Made by a program: the position numbers and the translations under genes. Positions 44,004 through 55,647 of a stretch of 64,000 bases of DNA are shown piece after piece. The notes below the pieces were generated by a model, which saw only the letters and a program-made list of their open reading frames with translations, did not search any database and was not told the origin of the DNA. This stretch comes from Stromatinia cepivora (Eukaryota > Ascomycota > Leotiomycetes > Helotiales > Sclerotiniaceae), in NCBI GenBank assembly GCA_014898415.1, contig RCTD01000035.1, forward strand, positions 186,001 through 250,000. Reading direction: 5' to 3'. The first letter of the stretch is position 1, and each line of letters starts with the position of its first letter.

Positions 44004-45954
44004 TCATCTTCCTTCCGTGGTGGTTGCGCTTGGGATCCCCCATAAAGCATTATGGACATGACTCGGTGGCTCATTGGGCTGTACAGGTCTTCTTGAATTA
44101 GCCCACGGTTCTGATAGTGCCGCACTCCGTTCACGTGCTTCCTGATCGGCTCGATCTCGTGCGGCTTTTTCTGCAGCTCGCTTAGCTCGTTTCTCTTCGA
44201 GGAACATTTCTGGTTCCGATAATTGTCGTACACCATATGGTGATATGGGTCGTGCAACATATTGTGGCTGTGCTACTTGAGTTAGGTATGCTTCTGGTTC
44301 TCCCGTTACCGCCATTCCAGCCGGATATTCCTGCCTCTGCATTGAGTCGGGAGTTGGATTGTTGGCAACCAGGCGGTCCGGGTTGTAGTTATACCGCGCA
44401 CCATTCGTGGTGATATCCAGTCCTACAGGGGTGTAACGTTGAGCTGCCGAAATGTAGCCTGAATGATTGAGGTTTGTAGGGTTAGGTTGTGCATTATCAA
44501 TTAGACCAATTCCTTCCTCACCTTCCATGACCCCTTTGCTACTACTGAAGGTGTTATTCCCGTAGTCGTTGGCAATTGGTAAGCCGTCATCCCGTCCTTT
44601 GTAAGATGTATCGGGTTCCGAGTTTGCAGATTGGAGAGACATGTCATTTTCATTATTGAAAGATGCTGGTTTGTATGAAGAGTCCGCCTCGCGAGTTTTG
44701 ACACCTACGAACAACCAACGCATACTACGAGCAAATGCCTTGACCAAATCCCATGGGTTCATAGCATCAGCGAAAGCCAAAAGGCCAAGAGGACCACCTT
44801 GTTTGGGACCAATAGGCTCTAAGCCACCTCCAGGTGAGCTTGGGTATCTAACTGGGGTAGCATTTGATGCATACGGCTTCCAAGGAAATGCGAACAAATG
44901 CAAAATCGAGAAGATAGCCATTTCAATACAGAGCAACAAGTTCGGAATGCCAATCTTGAGGTCAGGGTACGCTAAATATTTGGTTGGCTGGACAATGCCA
45001 ATGGTAGATGACATCAGAATACTGATGGCAAAGCTTTGCCAGAAGGATAAGAAGATCACTGATTTGATAGCAGCAACTTTGAGGAAAGGCTTATGTGGAG
45101 CAAGATCGGCCCGTAATTGGATGTAAAATTGGATAAGGCAAAACATTGCGACTGTTACTGCGGCACCTTCGATCACAAGAATCTAGGAATGGTTAGCGGA
45201 ATTACAAGCAAATGGAGAAAGTGGTAATTACCCAGATATGAGCAAATACTGGAGAATCCGAAGAATCACAATATTTGCCAAAATATTGTGTGACAACAGC
45301 TAAAACGGTCATGGTAACTCGAATAAAACAATATTGATAGACACCAACCCATATAATATTAAACCATGTCAAACCACTTCTTGGTGTTCTCCAAGGGCCG
45401 TTATCACCACCACAACACCTTTTCATCCAAGTAACAGGCCAAACCCATGGCTTTGGAACTGCGGTTCGAAAATAAATTTTTTGGTGGTGAAGATCTGGAG
45501 CAATGTAGTGGCATAGGAGAGCAAAGAAGGACGCGATTGCGAATGCTTCGTAGCACTCCGATATCACACTATAATATATCTCATGCCAGTATTGCCAGAA
45601 ACTAAGGAAGGACGCCACCGAGTAAATCGGAACCATAAAAAGGATGCGTATGATGCTGCAGAGAATTAGTATATCACATGCTCCATATATGGGAACACGT
45701 ACTGTCGTTGCTCATAGGGCTTCGTATAGTGCAAAGCATGCATCCACATGAGATATAACGATAGAAGAATGGCGATCAAGGCAGTTGACGAAGAAATAAA
45801 TATACCCAACTCATGGAATGTTAGATTTCCTACCAAGACTTCTTCTGACTTCCCAACTACCATCATCATCAGCATATTTCCTTATTTTTGAATGAAGAGA
45901 ACTCATACTTCGCATATCATCCAGCGTCGCATTACATGTTGTGTTGATGAACAT
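44004..45954 (-). CDS. DUF300 / OSTalpha (TMEM184-type) multi-pass membrane protein
   Basis: Four exons, 45954-45909, 45844-45703, 45655-45232 and 45182-44004, give 596 residues with no stop. Introns of 64, 47 and 49 nt have normal ends; the second has TACTAAT. Family marks: NLTFHELGIF, LMWMHALHYTKPYEQR joined by splicing to HIIRILFMVPIYS, SECYEAFAIASFFALL, NIIWVGVYQYCFIR, and LAPHKPFLKVAAIKSVIFLSFWQ. About seven membrane helices fill roughly residues 20-330. The C-terminal half is hydrophilic and ends in an Arg/Ala/Glu-rich helix (EEKRAKRAAEKAARDRADQEARERS), likely cytosolic. Human relatives are the OSTalpha steroid transporter subunit and TMEM184; fungal members are little studied. The tiny first exon (15 codons) is inferred from phase alone. 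Confidence 0.85.
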
Positions 45955-46520
45955 GACTGCGGTTGTTGTTGTCGATGGACTGCTGACCAGCTCGACAACT
46001 CGAGCACCGTCGTCGCCAGCGTAGGTTGTATTCGAATCCCAGCCCGCCCTTGAATTCTCCTATAGTCTTAATTTATCTCTATCCTTCTCTGTATGTATAT
46101 GTATGATATGTAGTCGTGTTGGTTAGGGGGAAGTGCGTAAATTCGTGGATGTATCGCAGCGGGTAAAATGTAAGGAAATGGCGACTGTGGTTTGCGGGAT
46201 CTAACAATAGATCTATGGACCAATGTTGGTGAATGTAGACAAGGGTATCTTAATCGAAAGGAATTGATTTATCTAAGTCTAATCGTGACTGTATCGCTCG
46301 CTCAAATGGGTATCAAAGTATTCAAATCGCTTTTGACGGACATGAAAGGTCGACCGACGACCGATGTGCGAAGTTGTGACAATTTGTGGATAGTTGAATT
46401 TGCCCGAAGGAAATCTAGGAATCTAGGAATCTAGGTAGCAGACCAGTGCATGAAAAGTTTAAGTTTTAAGAAGCCGAAAAATGGTCTAGGGGAAGAAGGG
46501 ATTCGGAAAATGGGAAATGA

Positions 46521-46607
<87 letters not shown>

Positions 46608-49231
46608 CGAGTGAGCGAGTGAGCAAGAAAGTGAATGAGTAAAGAGAAGAGGGGGGGATGTTAAGACAAGGAATGTAAAATTCAAGGAAAAAAGGTACTG
46701 CGGTTCTTGCAGTGCATAATCAATCAATTGTAGGTAGAAAGTAAGAAAGGTTGTAAAAGGTTGTAAAAGGTTGTAAAAGGTTGGGGGTTTGTTGGTGGTT
46801 GATGGTTGATGATTGATGGTTGGGTTCACAAATGAAATTCCATAGAGAGATCTACCAGTATGATGATTAGAAAGGGTCACAGGCTCAGAGAGAGCTTGTT
46901 AAGGAATTTCTACTAATAACTTGTAACGAGGCTGTGCAACACCAAACCTTTCTCTTACCCACAACAACCAAGGAGGCTATATTCATTTAGATTTTAGATC
47001 TCGGAAAATGTTATTAATTCATCAAATTAATGTCTTCAATCAACCGACTACTCAATACCCTTCTATGTTATGAATACGGAGTACAGAGTACCTTTTGGAA
47101 ATTCAAAAATGGATAAATGGAAAGGACAACTCGAAAGTGCTATGAAAGCGTCCTTATTGTACGGGAATCATGGACTTAAGTCAGTACTTCCGTTCCTTTT
47201 CTCATGTATGAAAATTGATAAGTGATGAGATGAACTTCTTTAATCTTTAGAATTTCCGCCAAGAAAAGCTCATTTCATGAACCATGAATTCAATACAACC
47301 CAGCGGACATATTACCAGTCATCAGATTCATCAGCTCAGAAAGTTTATGATACGGGAATGTCTTCAAAATTCAATAATCATGAATAAGACAAGTTATTTC
47401 ATCCACTCAACGGATCTTGTGCGTGTTTCTATTATTGGCAACGATGTATCTAATCATTTTGACAGGCGTTGGCTCATACAGTATCAGATATGAACGTTGA
47501 TAATTTGATATTGCACGAAATACTGTGAAACAAGTCGGTAAAAGAGGAACTCGGAAATCGGGAGTCGGGAGTCGGGAGTCGGGAGTCGGGAGTCGGGAGC
47601 AGGGAGCATCTCCTACTCCATACATACAAAAGGTCGGACCCATATGGAATTTGGTTTTAAGTACGACTTCAACTACATACGCAGCCTTTGGTTCCATTTT
47701 CTGAGTCGTCCTAACTACGCTACGATACGAGCTAACCGATATCTTTCAAGTAGCGACCAACACGTACTTTGTCAATTAATCGTGTGCTGCATCACCTTGC
47801 TAAATTTTTGACAGCCCACAGAACATGCAGATCTTGATTAAAATCCATCAAGTATTGCGTCAATGGAGCCCACATGCATAAGTTCACAAGTGTGAAGACA
47901 TGCATCGTCCGGAGAGCTCTAGTCAATCAACAACGTATCCAATTCTCGTCACTTCTAAAGCTAAGCGTGGGATATTGATACCCTGAAACGAAGAGTCTTG
48001 ACTTCAAATTCATGCAAATCCTCCCTCAAACACGTGTCAACAATCACGTGTGTTTCGTTCACACGGAACATCCTTCCTTTGGGCTTCAATCAGGTCTATA
48101 AAGAAGTGTGCTTGCTCAGATCAAGTTTTTGTTTAATTTCATCACCGTTAATCATTTTATTTTCATTTTGTTCAATCGCTGGCTACGGTGGATTTGTTTG
48201 TTTGAACCTTCCATTCTCCCCCGCATCCCGATATAGAACCACCCAACCGTTGCTTATGAAGATCTTCAATTCTGGATTATCCGGACTTCTTCAGGACGCG
48301 GATCTTAGTCCTTTCATGAGCACAGACATCGGCACATTCAGCCCGCCGCCAAGCTCAAACCCAAGTATCATTCATTGTAATATGAGAACAAATCAAATCA
48401 TTTGAAATACAGACTGTAATTCTAAGATCTCATGAGACAAGAAACACAGAGAGTTTCTAGTACAAATCAAACTCGAGTTTGGAAGGTCGAATCGTGCTTT
48501 GAATGTTTAGGGGTTTGAGCGTACATTATCTTGGTTTCGAAGAAGCTTTTCCAAGAGTTCTATTGCATATTCTGCAACTACTTGAGATAGTCTCTCCAAG
48601 GAATTCTGAGCATGCCACGTGATCTTAGACTGGTCCGGACTTTTAATGTGCCTGTCGAGTTGCATAATTCCATACATATCTCGTTCTTTCACAATTACTC
48701 AATAAACGTTCTACACTTTACCCAGCTATTCATAAATCCCAGTTTACAAAGATATCCCAAAAAGTCAACATTCCAATCTGAAAAGTATAGTCACGTGGTA
48801 TATGAATTCTCCAAATCCATTCCCTTACTGCAATTGCAGTGAGCGAAGCATGCAATCGTTAAACTGTTTCTAGTCATACATTAATTGCAATCAGATTTTG
48901 AGTATGGACTCTGGAATGTTCTCAATTTACCATTCACGTTCAGCCATTCTTAGGAATTCTCTGAATGTTCGTTACCGGACTCCCAATAACTAATGATTAC
49001 GCGCCTTCCGAGTAAATCATCCTACTCACTGTCTGCATATGATGTCCTATAATCGAAGTATATTTGTCCACCTTTAACTCAATTCTTCTTGCTACAAAAG
49101 CTTCTATCCTCTTTAGAAGCAAGAACCATATCTTCAGTTTATCCAAATCTCAAGAGAACCCGCGCACAAATACCTTTTAATAAAATTCAATCAACCATAC
49201 CCAATCAAGCTCTTTTGCTTCAGATGTTCAG
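45955..49231. other. Long intergenic region (3.3 kb) with simple repeats; no gene supported
   Basis: Holds the GTGAGA array, GGTTGTAAAA (three units, about 46750-46782), GGGAGTC (six units, about 47559-47606) and several short frames without protein character. Upstream region of both the DUF300-type and GPI-anchored protein genes. Confidence 0.45.
46519..46622. repeat. GTGAGA hexamer array
   Basis: About 15 perfect units followed by GAGTGAGC variants. The LT-repeat peptide it encodes on the minus strand is an artefact. Confidence 0.9.
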
Positions 49232-49567
49232 ATGCGGCTTCAATCACTCATCTTCCTTCCCCTAATCTCCGCCATTTTGGCGTTTTCTCCCACCAAATCG
49301 CATATCCCTTCATTTTCCTCTCTGCATTTCGTCCCCCGCGGGGGCCTCACAACACGCGCCATCGCCATATCTCAACATCTCAGAGCCACCCGTACAAATG
49401 AAGAGAACATCCCTCTCCCACTCGAATCTTTCACCAATATCAACACAACATTTGTCGTAAAAAGTATTCCAGGTGGTTATATTAATGCATCGAGCGCTGC
49501 CTCATCGCTCTGGGGCAATATGCAGATAGTAGTTCTTCTAGGGGCTTTATCGTTGTTTATAGCATAG
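49232..49567 (+). CDS. Small putative GPI-anchored surface protein (111 aa)
   Basis: Not assigned to a family. Residues 1-17 (MRLQSLIFLPLISAILA) form a signal peptide. The C-terminus has a small-residue stretch (INASSAASS, about 84-92) followed by a hydrophobic tail (MQIVVLLGALSLFIA) that ends the protein, the standard GPI-attachment pattern. N-glycosylation sequons occur at NTT and NAS. The middle is basic to neutral with no cysteines. Single exon, ATG at 49232 with a pyrimidine/A-rich leader. It would be a substrate of the mannosylation enzymes encoded nearby. The size and weak composition leave some doubt. Confidence 0.6.
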   Translation: MRLQSLIFLPLISAILAFSPTKSHIPSFSSLHFVPRGGLTTRAIAISQHLRATRTNEENIPLPLESFTNINTTFVVKSIPGGYINASSAASSLWGNMQIVVLLGALSLFIA

Positions 49568-50362
49568 GTTTCTTTGCTGTTGTTTGCTTTTTCGGCTGGT
49601 TTGATGGGAGTTGGTGGGTTGCCTGTGTCTATGCCTTTGTCTATTGACATGCAGAATTTGAAGTGGAACTGAGTTCGCTTTCTGTGCATTTTGGTGATGG
49701 GCATGGATAGTTATGGCGCTTGGTATGGTGTTGGGTTTTGAGGCGGGGAGTTATGGGTGGGCTTTTGGATGGATTTATGGGGAAGTGGATGGGTAGGGAC
49801 TTGGAGTTATGGATATGGATATGGATTTGGGCACGGGTGTGGGCATGTGCATGTGCATGAAATGGATGGATCGAATGGATTAAGGGAATGGAGAGAAAAA
49901 AAATTCATTCTGCAAATTATCACGCTTCACTTTGAATACCGAAGCAAAATTTGTCGGCCATGTGCAAGATGGTGCTTCCAAATCCATGGGGCTCGATACC
50001 TTCAGGCCCGACAGGAGAATTCTCCTTACGAATTGTTGATGTGCCAGTTAAAAAGGACTGCAAATTAATCTTCGCAAATATCTTTCTACCTTATTTTTCG
50101 ACAGTTAAGTGTATATTGTAAGAGTCCTATGAGAAAGTTGACTGAGAAGTATGTTTCTTCAATCTGGTTGAGAGAGATGTGAGTACTCTTTTACTTTATT
50201 CCTTCCTTTTTTAATACCCCTAGAGCATTTCTTCCATTGTTCATGATAATTTGGACAATTTCGTGCTCTCTCAGTGGGCTACTATTACCACGAAATCTAC
50301 TTGATATCAAGATATGATCTCCAAGCTAACACAAGATCAGGATAAAAAAGAAACTACGAGAA
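49568..50362. other. Intergenic; no gene seen
   Basis: Near 49757-49870, GGATAT/GGATGG and GCATGT repeats give a low-complexity frame. Nothing else coding. Confidence 0.45.
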
Positions 50363-51660
50363 ATGGATTTCATGCAGAAATTCCAAGCTATCAGAATCGA
50401 GTCGCAATATCACAAAACACCAGAATGGTGTGATGTTCAACATCAACGGGCGACCTCATCTTTGGAATTATTATCCGACCAAGATATTGACACAATTCTC
50501 GAAGTCATCAAGAATTGGACTCCGGGTCGGATTTCCAGAATGTGATTTTAAATTGAAACATCCCTGGTATCAAGTACTAACCTATCAATAATCTCCTTCC
50601 AATCATCAAGGAGAGTTTTGGCAGGAAACCTACCATGTTCACAATCCTGAGCCGGATCTCTAAAATCTGTTTATCGGCTCAGAAATGACAACTGGGGCTG
50701 TAAATGATTCCCAAATTGCGTTACCGAGTATAGAAGATGCACTCCGACTCTGTTTTCACGCTTGCTTTAAATTGGAAACCAGCGAATTTCACCAGGCGAT
50801 TTAGCATCGGTATAGTGTTATGCGTACAGACTCATGATGTTCCTCAAGTGCACCGGTTCCCCCGAGCTCTGGACCATCAAAAGCACAATTTCCACTCGCA
50901 CAGACAGAAGCATTGTTTGATAACCTTTGCTTTACTTTCCTTTCCTCCGCTCTTCGCGCCAATTACTCGTCACAAGTAGGCTGGCATCGGCTCTCAAGTC
51001 GTCCATATGGCGGCCATTTTATCTAGGCATCATCGGCCTTCATATTGCCAAACATAGGAGTTTGGAGCCGATAGAGATTCCATACACGTTGGGCAGAGAG
51101 CTCGGGAAGTTAGTGCTCGGAGGAGATTACCAAAAGATATTGGGCGTACAGCCAGATCCTCATTTAAACCCCCCCCCCCTCCCAAATCTCAAGCAGGGAA
51201 CGCTGGAGCGGAAAATTTCCATTTACAAGCGCAACCATGAGCTACCACCGTTGAATACCTTTCCAGAATCGGGAGGGTGTTTAGATTGAATGTATGATGG
51301 AGTAGAGTTTGGAAAATGGCGATGGGTTCGCTTGCGAGAGCATCCTGAGAGGGTGACTATTTACGGATTCGTATTGGACAGTGAGGCGGGGGATAATGTA
51401 ATGTATGACAAGTGGGAGATGTTGTTTGATTTGTTGTGAGGGGGAGTTCAGGATTGAACCTGCACGGGTAAAATATGTTGAGTATCTATTACAATTCTGT
51501 GGATCATGTGTAAATGGTGGTTATGAACTCTCCTGTTCAGGGCTTGTTTGTTTCCTGCAGAAGGATCTCAGAGTCTCAATGTTTAAGCTCTTGTTCGCAT
51601 ATATCAAAGATAATACTTTCCAGGCCGTTCTTAGCCTTGCTTGTGAATTTGCGTAGCTAG
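50363..51660 (+). pseudogene. Unrecognised decayed gene
   Basis: Protein-like stretches appear in changing frames: AIRIESQYHKTPEWCDVQHQ (50363-50545), GEFWQETYHVHNPEPDL and ALPSIEDALRLCFHACFKLE (about 50600-50800), FYLGIIGLHIAKHRSLEP (about 51010-51075), then WRWVRLREHPERVTIYGFVLD in the region 51310-51400. The order and codon texture suggest one former gene with stops and frameshifts, but I cannot name it. An alternative is a multi-exon gene whose introns I have not resolved. Confidence 0.3.
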
Positions 51661-51905
51661 GGATCAACCACTTACTCCTCCCATCTGGTTCGTACACATT
51701 TAAATTCTCCGAATTCAACAGTCTCGAAGGACATCCGAATGAGACGTTATTCCATAAAATCCTTAAGAACAGCGACCACCAAAATTACCCATCTAAGTAA
51801 AGTAAAATGCAAACACATATGACCGAGCCCATCCTCGAAAACATCAGCATTTGCAGGTTTTCGTAAAATACACCCGCTAGTAATATACACAAGTTGTGAT
51901 CTTTA

Positions 51906-54900
51906 TTATCCAGCTGAGCACCGAGAAAGATCTGATACGATTCGCTTCTTTTGCCCATGCATCTCGTTAGCAGGCCCATCTGAGCTGGAATGATCACTTG
52001 GCAAGCCTCTTTTCCTGCTATTCTTACCGCTTGAAACATTGTTACTCGTTGGACCAGGAACACTTGGCGACGTGCTATTTCCGATTTGAAGAGATCCAGA
52101 TTGCGCTGCGGTAGCCATCATATCGTTGAGTGGCGGTGAAGTGACCTCGTCACTATTCCTAGAGTTAGATAATTTCATGACAGGTAACTCGGCAGTATTA
52201 GCGTTAGAGACTGTTAAGATCGATGGAATAGGTTTAATTGAAGAATAGACTCATAATGCTCGGCTAATAATATCTTCAAGGAAACTTGATTAAAACGTAG
52301 CATCTGATCCCTTATGTTTTTGACATCCTTTCTGTATTTTGAGCGCAGATCTTCATGGTGTGTCCAGACCTTTTCTACCACCAAGTTAAGTCCCTTCCTA
52401 GACAGCTTTATTGATTTCTCCTTGACGTCGACCAGGAGGCGGCTTTCCAAGTGTTTGATTCCCGAAGCATCTATGCTAAAAGTATGTCGAATTCTTTTAG
52501 GGTGGTTTAAAAATGCATCCAATAGTTTGCAACGGTAATGCCCGCATCCACGAGCACTTCGCGCCCAAGTAACACCCTGCTTGGGCTCCATGGGCTTATA
52601 TCTGATGATATACCAATTGAGCGACCTCTGGAAGAAACGTTGAAAGACTGGTAAATTTAGCATAGCAGGTGTATTACTCTGGAACCTGGTGATTAATGAG
52701 TAGCATAATGGTAAGAGGCGGGTGGTAAATATTTCCTCATCGACCTCTTATATTACGCAAGTAATATTATCCAAAATAAATTCCATTTCAGGAGACATGC
52801 CAAGCAAATAAGCAGCACATAATACCCCAGCAAACCCCGAAGAGCTGGGATACGGGGAGGTCGGAACATGTCTAGTGTTCGAAAAATTGAGATGAAGTCT
52901 ACCAGCAAAGATGCGATGGGAAAGAATATGTTAGAAAATGATCGCGAGAGATTGAGTCTTTTGTGAAGCATTGTCCGAAAAATACCTTTTAGAAATGAGA
53001 GCGAGAAGCTTAACAACTATCGTGGTTCGGTTTGAGTGGATGTTTGGGAGAAGACTAGATTGAATTCAGTATAAGCCACTCTCCATGCAAGTATCGGCCC
53101 TACATTTCGATGATCTTTCTGTAATCCCAGGTATTTACGACATTTAGAAGCCGTTCACAACATTTTGTGGACCTGAGTCTTGAAGAACACACTGCTAATT
53201 CATACTGAGTAGCTTTCCAGTCTGGGTCCAATTTGAAGTCTTGAGAGGTTCTTGAGGCCACATATTCGATGGCCCAACTTCGAGAGTAGAAACGATCAAT
53301 TCTTGTAAGGTATTTTGCTATCCTGGAAATATGTCAATATCTATTAGATCAAACTGTCTATGGAAAACCACTGAAATACTTACGTAATTGAAAGCCAGTC
53401 GTTCCCACGTCTTCTAGCCATGGTCACCATCAGAGATATGGTCTTTGCATTCCAAAAATAAGCCGGCAAGGCACATTCAAAAAGCTTTTGGTGGTCCAAG
53501 TTTACTATGAGGGTAAGCATCTTCAACAAAGCTTCGTGCGAAAAACCTGATTGAGGTAAACCCCACGATCCAGGCTTTACCTCAACCATCCGTTCACATA
53601 TATTAGTAAAATCCTCCAGAATTGAACCCCGAATATCTGATGGTTTTCGCGGAATGTCAAGGAGCACATTGATAAATCTGTCGGTCTCGCCATGGCTTTG
53701 ATCGCTCAAGAGAAATTCAAACTTGTGATCGCGGGGCATAATCAATACCACCTAAAACTTGTTCAGCATATTATTTCAACATGATTAGGAATGGTATTTA
53801 CACTACGATAATACGTTTCTGAAAGGAAATCATGATACCTCTCGTATTTTTGGTATTTTGGTTCTGCATCTGCCGAGATGTCGTCTTCCTGTATCATGCT
53901 CTCCTCCGTAAAACTAGATTTGTTGCAAATCCGTGTACCGTTAAGTTCATTAACTTGAATCAAGCTGAATGAACTTTTCGTGATGTCCTCAATAACGCGC
54001 CCCTATTCGTCACTCGATTGATTGTAATAATCATTGTATCCAGAATGGGCACAGGTTCCCCGAAGATCAAGTTTAATCCTTGCTAGACAAACATAAAAGC
54101 GCTCGTTTTTACATGCATTCCTGAGTTGGCCAACGACGCGACGATCTGCTCCTTGTAGATCCTTGTATGCGACTTTTGAACCATAATCTTTCTGTAGTGC
54201 GTAGCCTAGGACATCCTCTACAGAATCTCGATTTTTGTTCCAACTACGAAGCAAAGATTGGAGATCCATCATCGGAGCTAAAACAGCGGATGCAGAATCC
54301 GAGAAAAGTCGGTAAAATAGCCACCTAGCTATTCAGACGAAAGAGAACAGGATGGCGCCAATTGAAACTTTCTGTTGCAAGTGCAAAATGAGGACTAGGT
54401 TTGAAACTTTCCGATATCATGAATGATTGAATTATTTCAGGGAGATGTAATATCCCAAACGACTTCGAAATTCCACATGTGTCAATACTTTAAGCAGATA
54501 AAGTATAGAAAACAAACAGAAGCAGGAATTACTTGTGGTGATAAGCAGTCCGGACAATTAGAAGCCTTAGTGACAGGTCAGACAAGCTGAGGATCGTGCG
54601 GGATCGTACCACAAGATTATGCACAATATGTTTGCATACCAGAAATATCAAGTGCTCGAATGAATTGTGTTTTAAAAACGAAAGTGAGGAAAAAGAGCTC
54701 ACTGGTATCTTGAGATGGAGTATGATGAAGGACATATCTAAGGACGAGGCGGCGACCCCACGATATGGGAGTACTAGAAATTGAGACGTCCGAGAACTTT
54801 GTGGTGGTTAGTGGTGGTAAGCGCGATGGCTTTCATCGATGATAGAATCAGGAATAGCTATACTGACCCACGATAAAAAAAGAACATTCCCAATTCGAGG

Positions 54901-55647
54901 AATTCGGCACCTCAAGTTTCCTTCTGTGACAGCCGTGCTTAATTTTAATCGTTTCCTCGGCGCGTGCGGATGGCAACAGGATGTCCAATAGAGCGAAAGG
55001 CTTCGATGTATACTCTGAACCGCGAGGGGGACTATTAATATATTGTTTACCTCAGAATAACTGCATGTGAACTCACCGACAGCATTTCATGGTACTTTCA
55101 CTTTCCGAGAGAACAAGGGCGATCAGCGTCGCTGTAACCTGCTTTGATTCAATGCCTAAGTCATCTCGAACCTTTAGTAGGATTCCCTTCAATGCTGTAA
55201 TCCAGGCGGGATTCTGGATTTCGATCTTATGTGCTGGTAGAGTCCAATTTTCTTGATTCGCCGGGTATGCTTCAGCGTTAGTTCCAATGCTCTCTTGCTT
55301 GCTTGCCGAGATGATTTTGTCGATATCATCCTGCGCTATAGAAAGCGGATTGAACCGCTATCTTTGATGGAGATTCCGGGATTTGGTGCGTTAGGAAAAG
55401 GTCCATGGCTAAAGATTTCTCCCGTAGTCTCGGCATCATCCAAAAGTTTACCAAGGTCTGTCTTGATGTCTTCGGGAGGAAATGCTAAAGTGTCCTCATC
55501 TTCGTCTTCATCTTCGATTGTGTCATCTCCTTCATCGTTGTCATCGCAATCTCTACCAACCTGTTCTTCATGTTCATAATCGTGATCGGAATCAGAGGAG
55601 TCGTCACTGACTTCCCAAAGTTCGGGACCACTGGTAGAACCAGCCAT
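51906..55647 (-). pseudogene. Broken 2OG-Fe(II)-oxygenase-like fungal gene
   Basis: From 55647 downward: an acidic start (MAGSTSGPELWEVSDDSSDSD), then LLDDAETTGEIFSHGPFPNAPNPGI, the N-terminal hallmark of this fungal family. A frame change near 55335 then gives AQDDIDKIISASKQ...LPAHKIEIQNPAWI. An intron (GTGAG...ATAG, about 55050-55095) leads to PFALLDILLPSARAEETIKIKHG, where the usual metal-binding H-x-D before this strand is absent. The next 600 bases are unreadable. The C-terminal half resumes with YKDLQGADRRVVGQLRN (54003-54272), PRDHKFEFLLSDQ (53380-53751), WARSARGCGHYRCKLLDAFL (52214-52663) and a Ser-rich basic tail (51906-52178), joined through another frame change near 52230. Fixed order over 3.7 kb shows one gene. 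The lost catalytic residues and frameshifts suggest a pseudogene. The family call is from memory. Confidence 0.55.

Noticed and set aside
46431..46880. 149-codon minus-strand frame with a long Leu-Thr repeat
   Set aside because: Produced by the GTGAGA array; no other protein features.
55253..55579. Plus-strand 108-codon Ser-rich frame
   Set aside because: It is the shadow of the acidic Asp/Glu-rich start of the oxygenase-like relic on the opposite strand.
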